Below, in pieces: positions 26,763 to 34,831 of a stretch of 64,000 nt of DNA. Source of the stretch: Clostridia bacterium (GTDB lineage: Bacteria > Bacillota > Clostridia > TANB77 > CAG-508); the NCBI GenBank assembly GCA_017512025.1, contig JAFWHH010000012.1, forward strand, positions 124,001 to 188,000, written 5' to 3'. Every line of letters starts with the position of its first letter. Positions within the stretch are counted from its first letter, which is position 1. A model generated the notes under the pieces. It saw nothing but the letters and a program-made list of their open reading frames with translations. It was not told where the DNA came from and did not search any database. Both the position numbers and the translations under genes were made by a program.

Positions 26763-28637
26763 ATGAACAAAGGAAAAGAAGTAGAAATTATTGATCTACT
26801 TGAGGATATTGTTGGAGAGCTTAGTGGATCATATGTAACAGGTACTGGAAAAGATGGAATTCCAAAGAGATTATTTCAAGTACATGATTATTTGAACGGA
26901 AAGAAAACAGATGCTAAGGAGTGTATCTTTACGCCTGCTCAGCTTAAAATGATTGCTGATAATAAAAGAGCAAAAGATGTTGTAGAGAAGGTTCTTACTG
27001 TTTATAATAAGCGTACTGAGCTTGGAAAAGAGTTACAATCTAGAATTTATGGATGTTATTCTCAAAAAATACCAGTTAATGGTGACGTTGAGAGAGCTAA
27101 TTTTGAGATTAATGCATACGAAAGAATTAATAATTTAAATCAAGAGCATTTTAGTCATATGGATGAACAAGGATGTTGTAAAATTGACGAATATATGACT
27201 ATCATTGAAAATCATGTTAACGGATTAAACACTGTTTATTTAAAAGAGCTTGAGGATGTTATTGCTGATTTCTGTCAAAATCATGAAACAGAAACAGTTA
27301 TTAAACCGGAGCTTGTCGGAAAATATTTTGGTTCAATGGAGAGCAATAGAATTGGCTCTAATATCAGAAAGCAAGATGCTGTAAGTCCAATATATAAAGA
27401 ATATGGTACATTTTTAGATAAAATGGATAGGGGTACAATTGCGGCTCAAAGCAAAGAATATGTACCACAAAAAGTACTTGCATATAAATTACAATATTTA
27501 ATGGCAAAGACAAAGATCATAGATGTTATAAATACATGTATGAAAGATATCGAAACAGATATGTCTTGCAAAAAGATTTCCCCTAAAATAAAGAAAAAGA
27601 ATGATGCTGCGATTAAGAAATCATTAGCTGAAATAAAAGAGATTGCTAATGAATATAAGAGCATTATTAAAGACATGAAGTCACAAAATAAAGAAGATGC
27701 AAAGATAATTAAGAAGTCTCAAAGAAAACAAAAGCTACTTAATGCTGGCAGAAAAGTTGTAATTGAGTCTGTAGAAAATCAAGAATTAGATGAGAATCAA
27801 TTAATAAAATTATTTATTATTGAAGAGCTTGGTGTACCACAAAATTACTTGGAAAACCCTGTTGTAAATGATGCCATATTTGAATATGTGCAATGCTATA
27901 AAGAATCAAATCATCAGGCTGATGAAATGAAAATTAGCAACTTTGGTACAATCAAACAAGGATTAACTCTATCTAAAACACAAGATGGTATTAAATTTGA
28001 ATATGATAGAAATTCAAATACTAAATTAAAACAAACAATGGAAATTAAAATGAATGATGGCGAGCTATGTATTACAAGACAAAATGAAGAAAGTCCTGAT
28101 GCGGATAAAGTAAGTGCTAAACCATCAAAGCAGGTTCCAAAGATATATGTTCATACAGACAGTAGAATGTATGACAAAAAGACAAATATAGAGATGAGCA
28201 GAGTATTTACAAGATCAAAACTTAATGAAGAAAGAGCTACTGAAGAGTCTTGTAAGAATGTATACAAAAGAGATATTACAAATATGCACTTTGTATATAA
28301 AAATGATGATAAAAAACCATTAGATTTAAGTATTACTTCAGAAGATATAGCAACATTAGATGGAGCTGTTAGAAGTACATATGCTCTTTCAGAATCATCT
28401 AGACAAACAACAATTAGAGCAATAGTAAATAGCAGAATGATGGAAGCAAAAGAGCGTACTAAGATGGATAAAGCAAGAGGTATTAAATCTAAAATGCCAA
28501 GTGAATCCGATGTATTCGCAGCTGTACAAAAAGAAGTTGAAGACAGTACTTTAAAAAGAAAGTTACAAGAATCAAAATATAAGGAAGGATTTATGCAATA
28601 TCCACAGTATAATGGTATAAATAATAACTTTAAATAA
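26763..28637 (+). CDS. Large hydrophilic protein of unknown function (624 aa)
   Basis: Not recognised. The protein is cytoplasmic by composition, strongly charged and largely helical, with a basic stretch at about residues 275-340 (ISPKIKKKNDAAIKK, IIKKSQRKQKLL) and many Lys/Glu pairs that suggest coiled coil. There is no ATP-binding loop, nuclease motif or membrane segment. GGGGGA precedes the ATG. It has its own promoter and terminator. Host-like codon use argues that it is native rather than recently acquired. Confidence 0.65.
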   Translation: MNKGKEVEIIDLLEDIVGELSGSYVTGTGKDGIPKRLFQVHDYLNGKKTDAKECIFTPAQLKMIADNKRAKDVVEKVLTVYNKRTELGKELQSRIYGCYSQKIPVNGDVERANFEINAYERINNLNQEHFSHMDEQGCCKIDEYMTIIENHVNGLNTVYLKELEDVIADFCQNHETETVIKPELVGKYFGSMESNRIGSNIRKQDAVSPIYKEYGTFLDKMDRGTIAAQSKEYVPQKVLAYKLQYLMAKTKIIDVINTCMKDIETDMSCKKISPKIKKKNDAAIKKSLAEIKEIANEYKSIIKDMKSQNKEDAKIIKKSQRKQKLLNAGRKVVIESVENQELDENQLIKLFIIEELGVPQNYLENPVVNDAIFEYVQCYKESNHQADEMKISNFGTIKQGLTLSKTQDGIKFEYDRNSNTKLKQTMEIKMNDGELCITRQNEESPDADKVSAKPSKQVPKIYVHTDSRMYDKKTNIEMSRVFTRSKLNEERATEESCKNVYKRDITNMHFVYKNDDKKPLDLSITSEDIATLDGAVRSTYALSESSRQTTIRAIVNSRMMEAKERTKMDKARGIKSKMPSESDVFAAVQKEVEDSTLKRKLQESKYKEGFMQYPQYNGINNNFK

Positions 28638-28643
28638 TGTGTT

Positions 28644-28678
28644 AAAAAGGTATTCAAAACTTGAATATCTTTTTATTT
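28644..28678 (+). terminator. Terminator after the 624-residue gene
   Basis: A 14-bp stem (28644-28657 with 28661-28674, one G-U) with a three-base loop, followed by TATTTTG. The right arm also supplies the -35 box of cassette 4. Confidence 0.85.
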
Positions 28679-28689
28679 TGTGATACAAT
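28661..28689 (+). promoter_or_regulatory. Promoter of GC-balanced cassette 4
   Basis: TTGAAT (28661-28666), 17 bases, TACAAT (28684-28689). The -35 element lies within the upstream terminator stem, so the two signals share sequence. Confidence 0.6.
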
Positions 28690-28750
28690 AAAATGAGTCG
28701 AAAATCCAAACCACAACCAAATTTTTACATTATAGAAAGGATGATTTGCT

Positions 28751-29428
28751 ATGTTGCAAAGGTACGACTTTTTGAAGGCGGCTAACGAAGCTTCGCTCTT
28801 TTCGAGTGATAAGTTCCGGGCCATGGGTGAACTGATGGAAGAGCTGTGTTCAGCACTTGCTGCAAAAGGCGTTCGCTGGGCAGTAAGCATGAGTTTTGGT
28901 CTCTTTCTCCGCGGAGCACACGATCATTTCAATGATTTTGATTTGCTCATTGATCCGCGGGATACGGCTAAGTTTGAAGCGGTTTTTGAGAGTCTCGGTG
29001 GTACAATTAATCACGAGACGATACAGAAGCCTGCATTCACTAGCCCGTATTACAAGGAAGCTGAAATGCGCGGTGTCAAGTTCGATCTGATTGCTGATAT
29101 TACCATTGAAACATATGGTACTGTCTACAGATACGAGCTCAAGGAAGTTGAATGGTTCACGCTTCGGCATGACCTCAATATTCCTGTTATTCCGGCAGAA
29201 GGTCAGTATATCCTGTATTATATGATGACTGCCTGGGAGGCTCGTAGAGTCTTCAAGACGGAAATCACGGCCGCATATCTGAAAGCAAAAGGCGTTAAGT
29301 TCCCGGATGTGTTCAAGAGAGCACTTGAGGGGACAGAGCTTTATTCAGAGAAATACGGCAAGGAGACAAACTGGCAGCTTCCGGAAGATCTGAGACTGCG
29401 TATTGCCGGCATGTTGGCAGAGCTCTGA
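28751..29428 (+). CDS. Nucleotidyltransferase-like orphan gene of foreign composition (cassette 4, 225 aa)
   Basis: The segment SMSFGLFLRGAHDHFNDFDL (about residues 46-65), continuing with LIDPRD, resembles the nucleotidyltransferase fold: a small-residue turn, then an Asp-x-Asp pair (DFD). A later acidic residue in KFDLIADI could be the third metal ligand. The usual GG/GS turn is not canonical, so this is a tentative superfamily call; the antibiotic-nucleotidyltransferase type is only one option. AAAGGATG precedes the ATG. Bases 28861-28920 hold 32/60 G+C, versus 12/60 for 29641-29700 just downstream. It has its own promoter and a GC-rich hairpin. No partner gene (such as a HEPN or antitoxin gene) is adjacent. 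Confidence 0.7.
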   Translation: MLQRYDFLKAANEASLFSSDKFRAMGELMEELCSALAAKGVRWAVSMSFGLFLRGAHDHFNDFDLLIDPRDTAKFEAVFESLGGTINHETIQKPAFTSPYYKEAEMRGVKFDLIADITIETYGTVYRYELKEVEWFTLRHDLNIPVIPAEGQYILYYMMTAWEARRVFKTEITAAYLKAKGVKFPDVFKRALEGTELYSEKYGKETNWQLPEDLRLRIAGMLAEL

Positions 29429-29448
29429 AATTCACCACGATTCAAACG

Positions 29449-29477
29449 AGCGAGCGGGGATTTATTCCTCGCTCGCT
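29449..29477 (+). terminator. GC-rich hairpin ending cassette 4
   Basis: AGCGAGCGGGGA and TCCTCGCTCGCT pair over 12 positions (one G-U) with a 5-base loop, 20 bases after the stop. The U tract is poor. Confidence 0.65.
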
Positions 29478-29510
29478 TCGGCTCTAAAAGTATAAATATG
29501 TAGATATTGC

Positions 29511-29539
29511 TTTATTTTTTTTATTCGAAGTGATATGAT
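29511..29539 (+). promoter_or_regulatory. Promoter of the metallo-hydrolase gene
   Basis: Extended -10 TGATATGAT with TATGAT at 29534-29539 and TTTATT 17 bases upstream as a weak -35. Confidence 0.5.
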
Positions 29540-29572
29540 ATTGTCAATAAAATAAAAGAAAAGGAGATTTAT

Positions 29573-30220
29573 ATGGGTTCAACAATTAACTTTTTAGGAA
29601 GAGATTCAGGATTTGGAGATAATAATAATTCTGGATATATAGAGATAGATAATAATTTATTAATTATAGACTGTGGATTTGCAGTATTCAATAATATTAA
29701 GCATAAATTTGATTTTAAAAAATACGATAATATATATGTTTTAATAACACATCCACATAATGATCATGCAGGATCATTAAGCCAATTTATTTTATATATG
29801 TGGTTTGTATTCAACATTAAAATAACAGTTGTTACAAAATGTGAGACTTTAAAACAAATACTAGATTTAGAGGGAACAATTGATTCTATATATAATATAA
29901 CTGATAATGCACTTGGAATCGAATTTATTAAAACAGAGCATGTTGTACAATTTAATTCATATGGATTTAAAATAACAGCAAATGATAGAAGAATTGTATA
30001 TACAGGGGATACATGTACCTTAGATCCATTTATGCCTTATATGGATGATTGTGATGAATTTTATGTGGATACATCTAAGTTTGGTGGAGTACATTTAAAA
30101 TTTGAAGATGTTAAGGATAAATTATCAGAAATTAAAGCAAAAGGCGTAGATGTATACTTAATGCATATAGATGATTACGATTATATTGCTAACCTTAATA
30201 ATGGCGAATTTTATATGTAA
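29573..30220 (+). CDS. Metallo-beta-lactamase-fold hydrolase
   Basis: The 215-residue protein has the metal motif THPHNDHAG (H60, H62, D64, H65), a further metal-ligand aspartate in VYTGDTC and a C-terminal histidine in LMHIDDYD, so a two-metal site is likely. It is short for an RNase J or glyoxalase and resembles the stand-alone MBL hydrolases related to RNase Z. Substrate unknown. AAAGGAG precedes the ATG. The glucanotransferase gene starts 51 bases later and may share the transcript. Confidence 0.85.
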   Translation: MGSTINFLGRDSGFGDNNNSGYIEIDNNLLIIDCGFAVFNNIKHKFDFKKYDNIYVLITHPHNDHAGSLSQFILYMWFVFNIKITVVTKCETLKQILDLEGTIDSIYNITDNALGIEFIKTEHVVQFNSYGFKITANDRRIVYTGDTCTLDPFMPYMDDCDEFYVDTSKFGGVHLKFEDVKDKLSEIKAKGVDVYLMHIDDYDYIANLNNGEFYM

Positions 30221-30271
30221 TATATATTACCGAAGTTAAAATTTGAATAAACAAAAGAAAGCGAGATAAGT

Positions 30272-31591
30272 ATGAAAGAAAAGGGAATTTTACTTCCAAT
30301 ATTCTCACTTCCAAGTAAATATGGAATTGGAGACTTTGGATATGAAGCATACGAATTTATCGATATATTAAGTGAAAATGGTATTAAGTATTGGGAAATA
30401 TTACCAATTAATGCATGTAATAGACTTCCATATTCACCAGTAAGCTTTTATGCTCTAGAAGAGGACTTTATATCACTTGATAAGTTAATAAAAGCTGGAT
30501 TAATTAAAGAAGCAAGAAAAAGAAGTGTTACTGATAGAGCTAGATACGATGATTATAAAGATAAGTACTACAAGGAAGCATACTCTAATTTTAAAAAAGA
30601 TGCTAAATATGAAAAATTTGCATCTCAAAAAGAAATACAACAATATGCAGAATATAAGAGCAAAAGAGATGGGGAAGATATTGAGTATTACTTATTTTTG
30701 CAGTACATACTATATAAACAATGGATGGAACTAAAAAAATATGCCAATAAAAAGAATGTATATATAATTGGTGATTTACCTTTCTACCCAGTATTTGATT
30801 CTGTTGAAACAACATATTATTCAAAGTATTATGAAATAGAGGATGGAAGATATACTTTTGAGGCCGGAACACCACCAGACTATTTTAATGATGATGGTCA
30901 AAGATGGAATGCTCCAGTATATAACATGGAAAACATAAAAAAAGATAAGTATAAATATATTGTAGATAGATTTAGATATCAATTAAAGTTGTTTGATAGA
31001 TTAAGAGTTGATTATTTTAAGGGATATGATGCATTCTTTAGGATACCATTTGGTATGTCTGGTAAGGATGGAGAATACACGGAAGGATTTAGCTATGGAT
31101 TCTTTGACAGTTTATTTAAATACAAGGGAATTACTCCAGATGATTTAATTGTCGAAGATTTAGGAGATATAAGAATAGAAACAGAGCTTTTAAGAAAGCA
31201 TTATGGATTTATGAGACAAAAGATTCTACAATTCTCTTTAGATTTAAATAATATTTATGATATAGATAATGATGATGAAAATGTATTAGCATTTCCTGGA
31301 AACCATGATTGTTCAACATTATACGGTTGGTACAAAAATTTAAGTGATGATAAAAAAGAGAACTTGAAAAAGTTCTTAAGAGATAATGAATGTTATGACA
31401 TTAATATAAATATTGGAATGATGCAGTATTTTAGTAAATGTAAATCAAAGATAGATATATTTACAGTGCAAGATATTCTTGGATTAGATGACAGTAGCAG
31501 AATAAATCTTCCAGGAGTTGATAGGCCTGAAAACTGGTCATGGAAATTGAAAGACTTTGAGGATTTTAAAAGAGAAATAAAACATTTCTAA
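30272..31591 (+). CDS. malQ: 4-alpha-glucanotransferase (amylomaltase), divergent and short
   Basis: MalQ transfers alpha-1,4-glucan segments between maltodextrins or glycogen. The N-terminus GILLPIFSLPSKYGIGDFG is the family signature. The GH77 residues are retained: the nucleophile aspartate in RVDYFKGYDAF (RIDHFRG in typical enzymes), the acid/base glutamate in VEDLGD and the stabilising aspartate in GNHDC (normally THDN). At 439 residues it is shorter than the roughly 500 of typical amylomaltases, and the His-to-Tyr and Thr/Asn changes next to catalytic residues suggest altered specificity. It ends at a strong terminator. Confidence 0.85.
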   Translation: MKEKGILLPIFSLPSKYGIGDFGYEAYEFIDILSENGIKYWEILPINACNRLPYSPVSFYALEEDFISLDKLIKAGLIKEARKRSVTDRARYDDYKDKYYKEAYSNFKKDAKYEKFASQKEIQQYAEYKSKRDGEDIEYYLFLQYILYKQWMELKKYANKKNVYIIGDLPFYPVFDSVETTYYSKYYEIEDGRYTFEAGTPPDYFNDDGQRWNAPVYNMENIKKDKYKYIVDRFRYQLKLFDRLRVDYFKGYDAFFRIPFGMSGKDGEYTEGFSYGFFDSLFKYKGITPDDLIVEDLGDIRIETELLRKHYGFMRQKILQFSLDLNNIYDIDNDDENVLAFPGNHDCSTLYGWYKNLSDDKKENLKKFLRDNECYDININIGMMQYFSKCKSKIDIFTVQDILGLDDSSRINLPGVDRPENWSWKLKDFEDFKREIKHF

Positions 31592-31616
31592 ACCGTCAAA
31601 ATATATAGTTAATAGT

Positions 31617-31659
31617 AACAAGAATTTGGATTCATCTTCGAATTCTTGTTATTTTATTA
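31617..31659 (+). terminator. Terminator after malQ
   Basis: AACAAGAATT and AATTCTTGTT form a 10-bp stem that may extend by one pair into the loop, followed by ATTTTATT. Confidence 0.85.
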
Positions 31660-31688
31660 TTGACATTAATATATTATAAAAATATAAT
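31660..31688 (+). promoter_or_regulatory. Promoter of the heavy-metal ATPase gene
   Basis: TTGACA (31660-31665), 17 bases, TATAAT (31683-31688). The reading frame nominally extends into the promoter, which shows that translation starts at 31723. Confidence 0.85.
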
Positions 31689-31722
31689 GAATGTGAAATT
31701 AATGTCATATTTAGGAGGTCAT

Positions 31723-33609
31723 ATGGAAGAAGAGACAAAACATGATTTAATAAAGATAATAATCTCAGCTATTCTCTTAGGAATTGCAATATTTATAGAG
31801 CACAAACTAGGGCTTCCAATGTGGGCTAATTTATTAGTATTTTTAGTACCATATTTATTAGTTGGATTTGAGACTATTAAAGAGGCTATAGAGAATATAT
31901 TCCATGGAGAGATTTTTGATGAAGATTTCTTAATGTTTGTTGCGACAGTTGGAGCTCTTGCAATTGGATTTATTCCAGGAGGAGAGCCACAGTTTGCTGA
32001 AGCGGTATTCGTAATGCTATTCTTTCAATTAGGAGAGCTATTTGAAGGTATTGCAGAAGGAAAAAGTGAGAAATCAATTGAAGCACTAATGGAAATAAGA
32101 CCGGATATAGCTTATATTGAAAAAAATGGTAAAGTTGAAAAAGTTGATCCAAATACTGTTGAAGTTGGAGAGATAATGGTTATTGCACCAGGACAAAAAG
32201 TTCCAATGGATGGTGTAGTAATTGAAGGAAAGACAACTTTAAATACTGTTGCGATAACTGGTGAATCAGTTCCAAGAAGCATAGATGAAGAAGATGTTAT
32301 TTTATCTGGATGCGTTAATATAAATGGAACAGTAAGAGCAAGAGTTACTAAAAGATTTGAAGATTCTACAGTGGCTAAAATAATCGATTTAGTTGAAAAT
32401 GCTTCTGAACACAAATCAAAGAGCGAGAAGTTTATCACTAAATTTTCTAAGGTATATACACCAATAGTAGTTATTCTTGCCATATTAGTTGCTATTGTAC
32501 CACCAATATTATCAGGTGACTTTTTGGGCAATTTCTCAACATGGCTTCTAAGAGCATTAACATTTTTAGTTGTATCATGTCCATGTGCACTTGTAATATC
32601 TGTACCACTTGCATTCTTTGGTGGAATAGGGGGAGCTTCTAAGAAAGGAATTCTTATTAAAGGCTCAAACCATGTAGATTCATTATCTAAGATAAGTACG
32701 GTAGTATTTGATAAAACAGGAACATTAACAGAAGGTGTATTTAAAGTAGTTGCAATACATCCAGAAATATATGATGAAAATAAGTTATTACATTTAGCAG
32801 CGCATGTTGAAAGATATTCATCACATCCAATTGCAATTTCACTTAAAGATGCATATGAAAATGAAGATGATGACTGCTCTGTTACAGAAGTAGAGGAGTT
32901 TGCTGGTCAAGGTGTTAAAGCTAAAGTAAATGAAGATACAGTATATGTTGGTAATCACAAACTAATGAAAAGCATTGGTATAGATTGGAAAGATTGTGAA
33001 AAATCAGGAACAATCGTACATGTTGCAATTAATGGCGAGTATTTTGGACATATTGTAATATCAGATAGAATAAAAGATGATTCTAAAAATGCTGTTGATA
33101 GAATTAAGAATAATAGTATTAAGACAGTAATGCTAACAGGAGATCATAAAGATGTTGCAGAAAGTGTTGCAAAAGAGCTTGGTATAGATGAGTTCTTTGC
33201 TGAGCTATTACCACAAGATAAAGTATCTAAACTTGAAGAAATAATTAATAAGAAAAACGAAAAATCTAAAAATAATAATGTTGCGTTTGTTGGAGATGGT
33301 ATAAACGATGCTCCAGTTATTGCTAGAGCAGATGTTGGTATTGCAATGGGGGCAATTGGCTCTGATGCTGCGATAGAATCGGCTGATGTAATACTAATGG
33401 AAGATAAAACATCTAAGATAGCTGATGCTATAAAAATTGCTAAAAGAACCATAAAAATAGCTATGGAGAACATTGTTTTTGCAATTGCAGTAAAGATAAT
33501 TGTACTTATTTTAGCGGTATTTGGGTACGCTCCAATGTGGCTTGCTGTTTTTGCAGATGTTGGTGTTACTGTTCTTGCAGTCCTAAATTCAATGAGAACG
33601 CTTAAATAG
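31723..33609 (+). CDS. Heavy-metal-exporting P1B-type ATPase (Zn/Cd type)
   Basis: The 628-residue protein has the P1B transmembrane metal site CPC (C286-P287-C288 in VSCPCALVIS), the phosphorylation site DKTGTLT (D330), the SHP motif in ERYSSHPIA and the hinge FVGDGINDAPVIARADVGIAMG. There is no N-terminal HMA or CXXC domain. This pattern fits CadA/ZntA-type exporters of Zn2+, Cd2+ or Pb2+; the exact ion is inference. GGAGG precedes ATG 31723. It is monocistronic, and no ArsR/CmtR-type regulator is adjacent. Confidence 0.92.
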   Translation: MEEETKHDLIKIIISAILLGIAIFIEHKLGLPMWANLLVFLVPYLLVGFETIKEAIENIFHGEIFDEDFLMFVATVGALAIGFIPGGEPQFAEAVFVMLFFQLGELFEGIAEGKSEKSIEALMEIRPDIAYIEKNGKVEKVDPNTVEVGEIMVIAPGQKVPMDGVVIEGKTTLNTVAITGESVPRSIDEEDVILSGCVNINGTVRARVTKRFEDSTVAKIIDLVENASEHKSKSEKFITKFSKVYTPIVVILAILVAIVPPILSGDFLGNFSTWLLRALTFLVVSCPCALVISVPLAFFGGIGGASKKGILIKGSNHVDSLSKISTVVFDKTGTLTEGVFKVVAIHPEIYDENKLLHLAAHVERYSSHPIAISLKDAYENEDDDCSVTEVEEFAGQGVKAKVNEDTVYVGNHKLMKSIGIDWKDCEKSGTIVHVAINGEYFGHIVISDRIKDDSKNAVDRIKNNSIKTVMLTGDHKDVAESVAKELGIDEFFAELLPQDKVSKLEEIINKKNEKSKNNNVAFVGDGINDAPVIARADVGIAMGAIGSDAAIESADVILMEDKTSKIADAIKIAKRTIKIAMENIVFAIAVKIIVLILAVFGYAPMWLAVFADVGVTVLAVLNSMRTLK

Positions 33610-33667
33610 AAGCTTTTTTCCGTAAGATATTGCAAACAGAAATTTGCAGAAAAACTTAACATAAAAT

Positions 33668-33696
33668 TTGACATAATCCAGAATTCATGATATAAT
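33668..33696 (+). promoter_or_regulatory. Strong promoter of the candidate small RNA
   Basis: TTGACA (33668-33673), 17 bases, TATAAT (33691-33696). Transcription should start near 33703. Confidence 0.8.
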
Positions 33697-33702
33697 CTGG
33701 CT

Positions 33703-33890
33703 TGTAATAATTTTTTGGCAGTTGACATATTAGACGAAGAAAGCCAAATTATTATTACATATGCTTCAACGGATTCAGGTGAAGTGTACTTTAAAAATCA
33801 TATTCTAATTAGATTAGATGATAACAAAGAAGATATGATTGTAAATCATAAAAGAAGTCATTACACTTAGTAATGACTTCTTTTCGTTTT
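33703..33890 (+). ncRNA. Candidate structured small RNA (about 185 nt), or a mini-gene
   Basis: A near-consensus promoter (33668-33696) drives a short unit ending in a perfect 15-bp hairpin (33850-33864 with 33870-33884) followed by CGTTTT. The 5' end folds into an imperfect 17-bp stem (33703-33719 with 33743-33759, 15 of 17 paired) around a 23-base loop. There is no ATG with a ribosome-binding site. A frame without stops runs from TTG 33715 to TAG 33868-33870 (51 residues, plausible composition such as SGEVYFKNHILIRLDD), but its start is buried in the 5' stem, the frame lacks a Shine-Dalgarno site and its end overlaps the terminator. A regulatory RNA is my preferred reading; a decayed or unusually initiated gene is the alternative. 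Confidence 0.45.
33850..33890 (+). terminator. Terminator of the candidate small RNA
   Basis: AAAAGAAGTCATTAC and its exact complement form a 15-bp stem with a 5-base loop. A/T runs flank both sides, so it may also serve the minus-strand gene ending at 33911. Confidence 0.9.
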
Positions 33891-33910
33891 ATTTAATAAA
33901 TATATTTTAA

Positions 33911-34684
33911 TTATCTATCATTTTGAACAGGTGTATCTGGTTCCATCGGATTTATACTTCCTTGCTCTTTCTTTAATTGCCTAATCATTCTAGTAAATGC
34001 TTTTTGAAACTCTAGAGCGTTTGTATATATTTCTTTTGGACTTACAAGTGATAAGCAATTTGTATGTGCGTGAATAAATGACATTGCATTTCCACCTACA
34101 TATTCTGATATTCTGCGTAATTCAGCAGTCCTAATAGCATTATCATTTAGTATAGGATTTACATCTATACCATTATTTGGAAAAGATACTCCAATATTTA
34201 ATGTATTTGTTTGTTGGTATACTATTGCTATTGGAAATCCTTGTTGTATTATCGCATTACCATAAACATCAAGATCAAAAAGCTCTTCTGCAGGTAATGT
34301 AACATTGGTTCTGTTAAATAAATATGCGTTTGCATACTTATCAAATACGCATTTTTGTTCCATTCCAGTTCCATCAGGGTATTTTATTTGAACTATTTGA
34401 ACTCCATCTTTTCTTGTAATTGCATAATTACATATAGGTGTATGTTTTGGACCAAACATTTTTACACCAACAGTATGTTTCCCAATAAATATAGTTGTTT
34501 CATTTAGCGTACTAAAATCAACGGCATTTACAACAAAATTATTATTTCTAGACTTATCGCCTGGAATTAATCTATATTCAGATGTTGATTTTGGGTCGCC
34601 ATTAATAGCCATTGTTATATCTTCAACGGCTTTACAAACATCATTATATGAGTTTATTAGTCTATTACAAAAATCTACAATCAT
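33911..34684 (-). CDS. Unrecognised protein (257 aa)
   Basis: GGAGGG four bases before ATG 34684 sets the start (MIVDFCNRL); the frame extends 13 codons further upstream without a site. The protein is soluble, mixed alpha/beta, with no signal peptide or catalytic motif that I recognise. It ends in a polar tail (NPMEPDTPVQNDR). A -10-like TATAAT lies upstream on the minus strand, with no good -35. It is divergent from the possible metallopeptidase gene at 34832. Function unknown. Confidence 0.65.
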   Translation of the reverse strand: MIVDFCNRLINSYNDVCKAVEDITMAINGDPKSTSEYRLIPGDKSRNNNFVVNAVDFSTLNETTIFIGKHTVGVKMFGPKHTPICNYAITRKDGVQIVQIKYPDGTGMEQKCVFDKYANAYLFNRTNVTLPAEELFDLDVYGNAIIQQGFPIAIVYQQTNTLNIGVSFPNNGIDVNPILNDNAIRTAELRRISEYVGGNAMSFIHAHTNCLSLVSPKEIYTNALEFQKAFTRMIRQLKKEQGSINPMEPDTPVQNDR

Positions 34685-34768
34685 AATACCCTCCAAATAG
34701 AAATACAGATTATAGTTTACCATAAACTGAGGGGAAAATCAAGATTTATGATGATTTAATAAGAGTTA

Positions 34769-34797
34769 TTGTATTTTTAATTTTGTTAGTATATACT
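34769..34797 (+). promoter_or_regulatory. Promoter of the HETKH-protein gene
   Basis: TTGTAT (34769-34774), 17 bases, TATACT (34792-34797). Confidence 0.6.
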
Positions 34798-34831
34798 TAT
34801 TTAAGATTAGATTATAAAGGGGAAATTATAA

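Noticed and set aside
28151..28657. 168-codon minus-strand frame opposite the 624-residue gene.
   Set aside because: No promoter or ribosome-binding site, and its peptide composition looks like the complement of the real gene.
33144..33728. 194-codon minus-strand frame across the end of the heavy-metal ATPase.
   Set aside because: A shadow of the ATPase gene running into the small-RNA promoter; no start signals.
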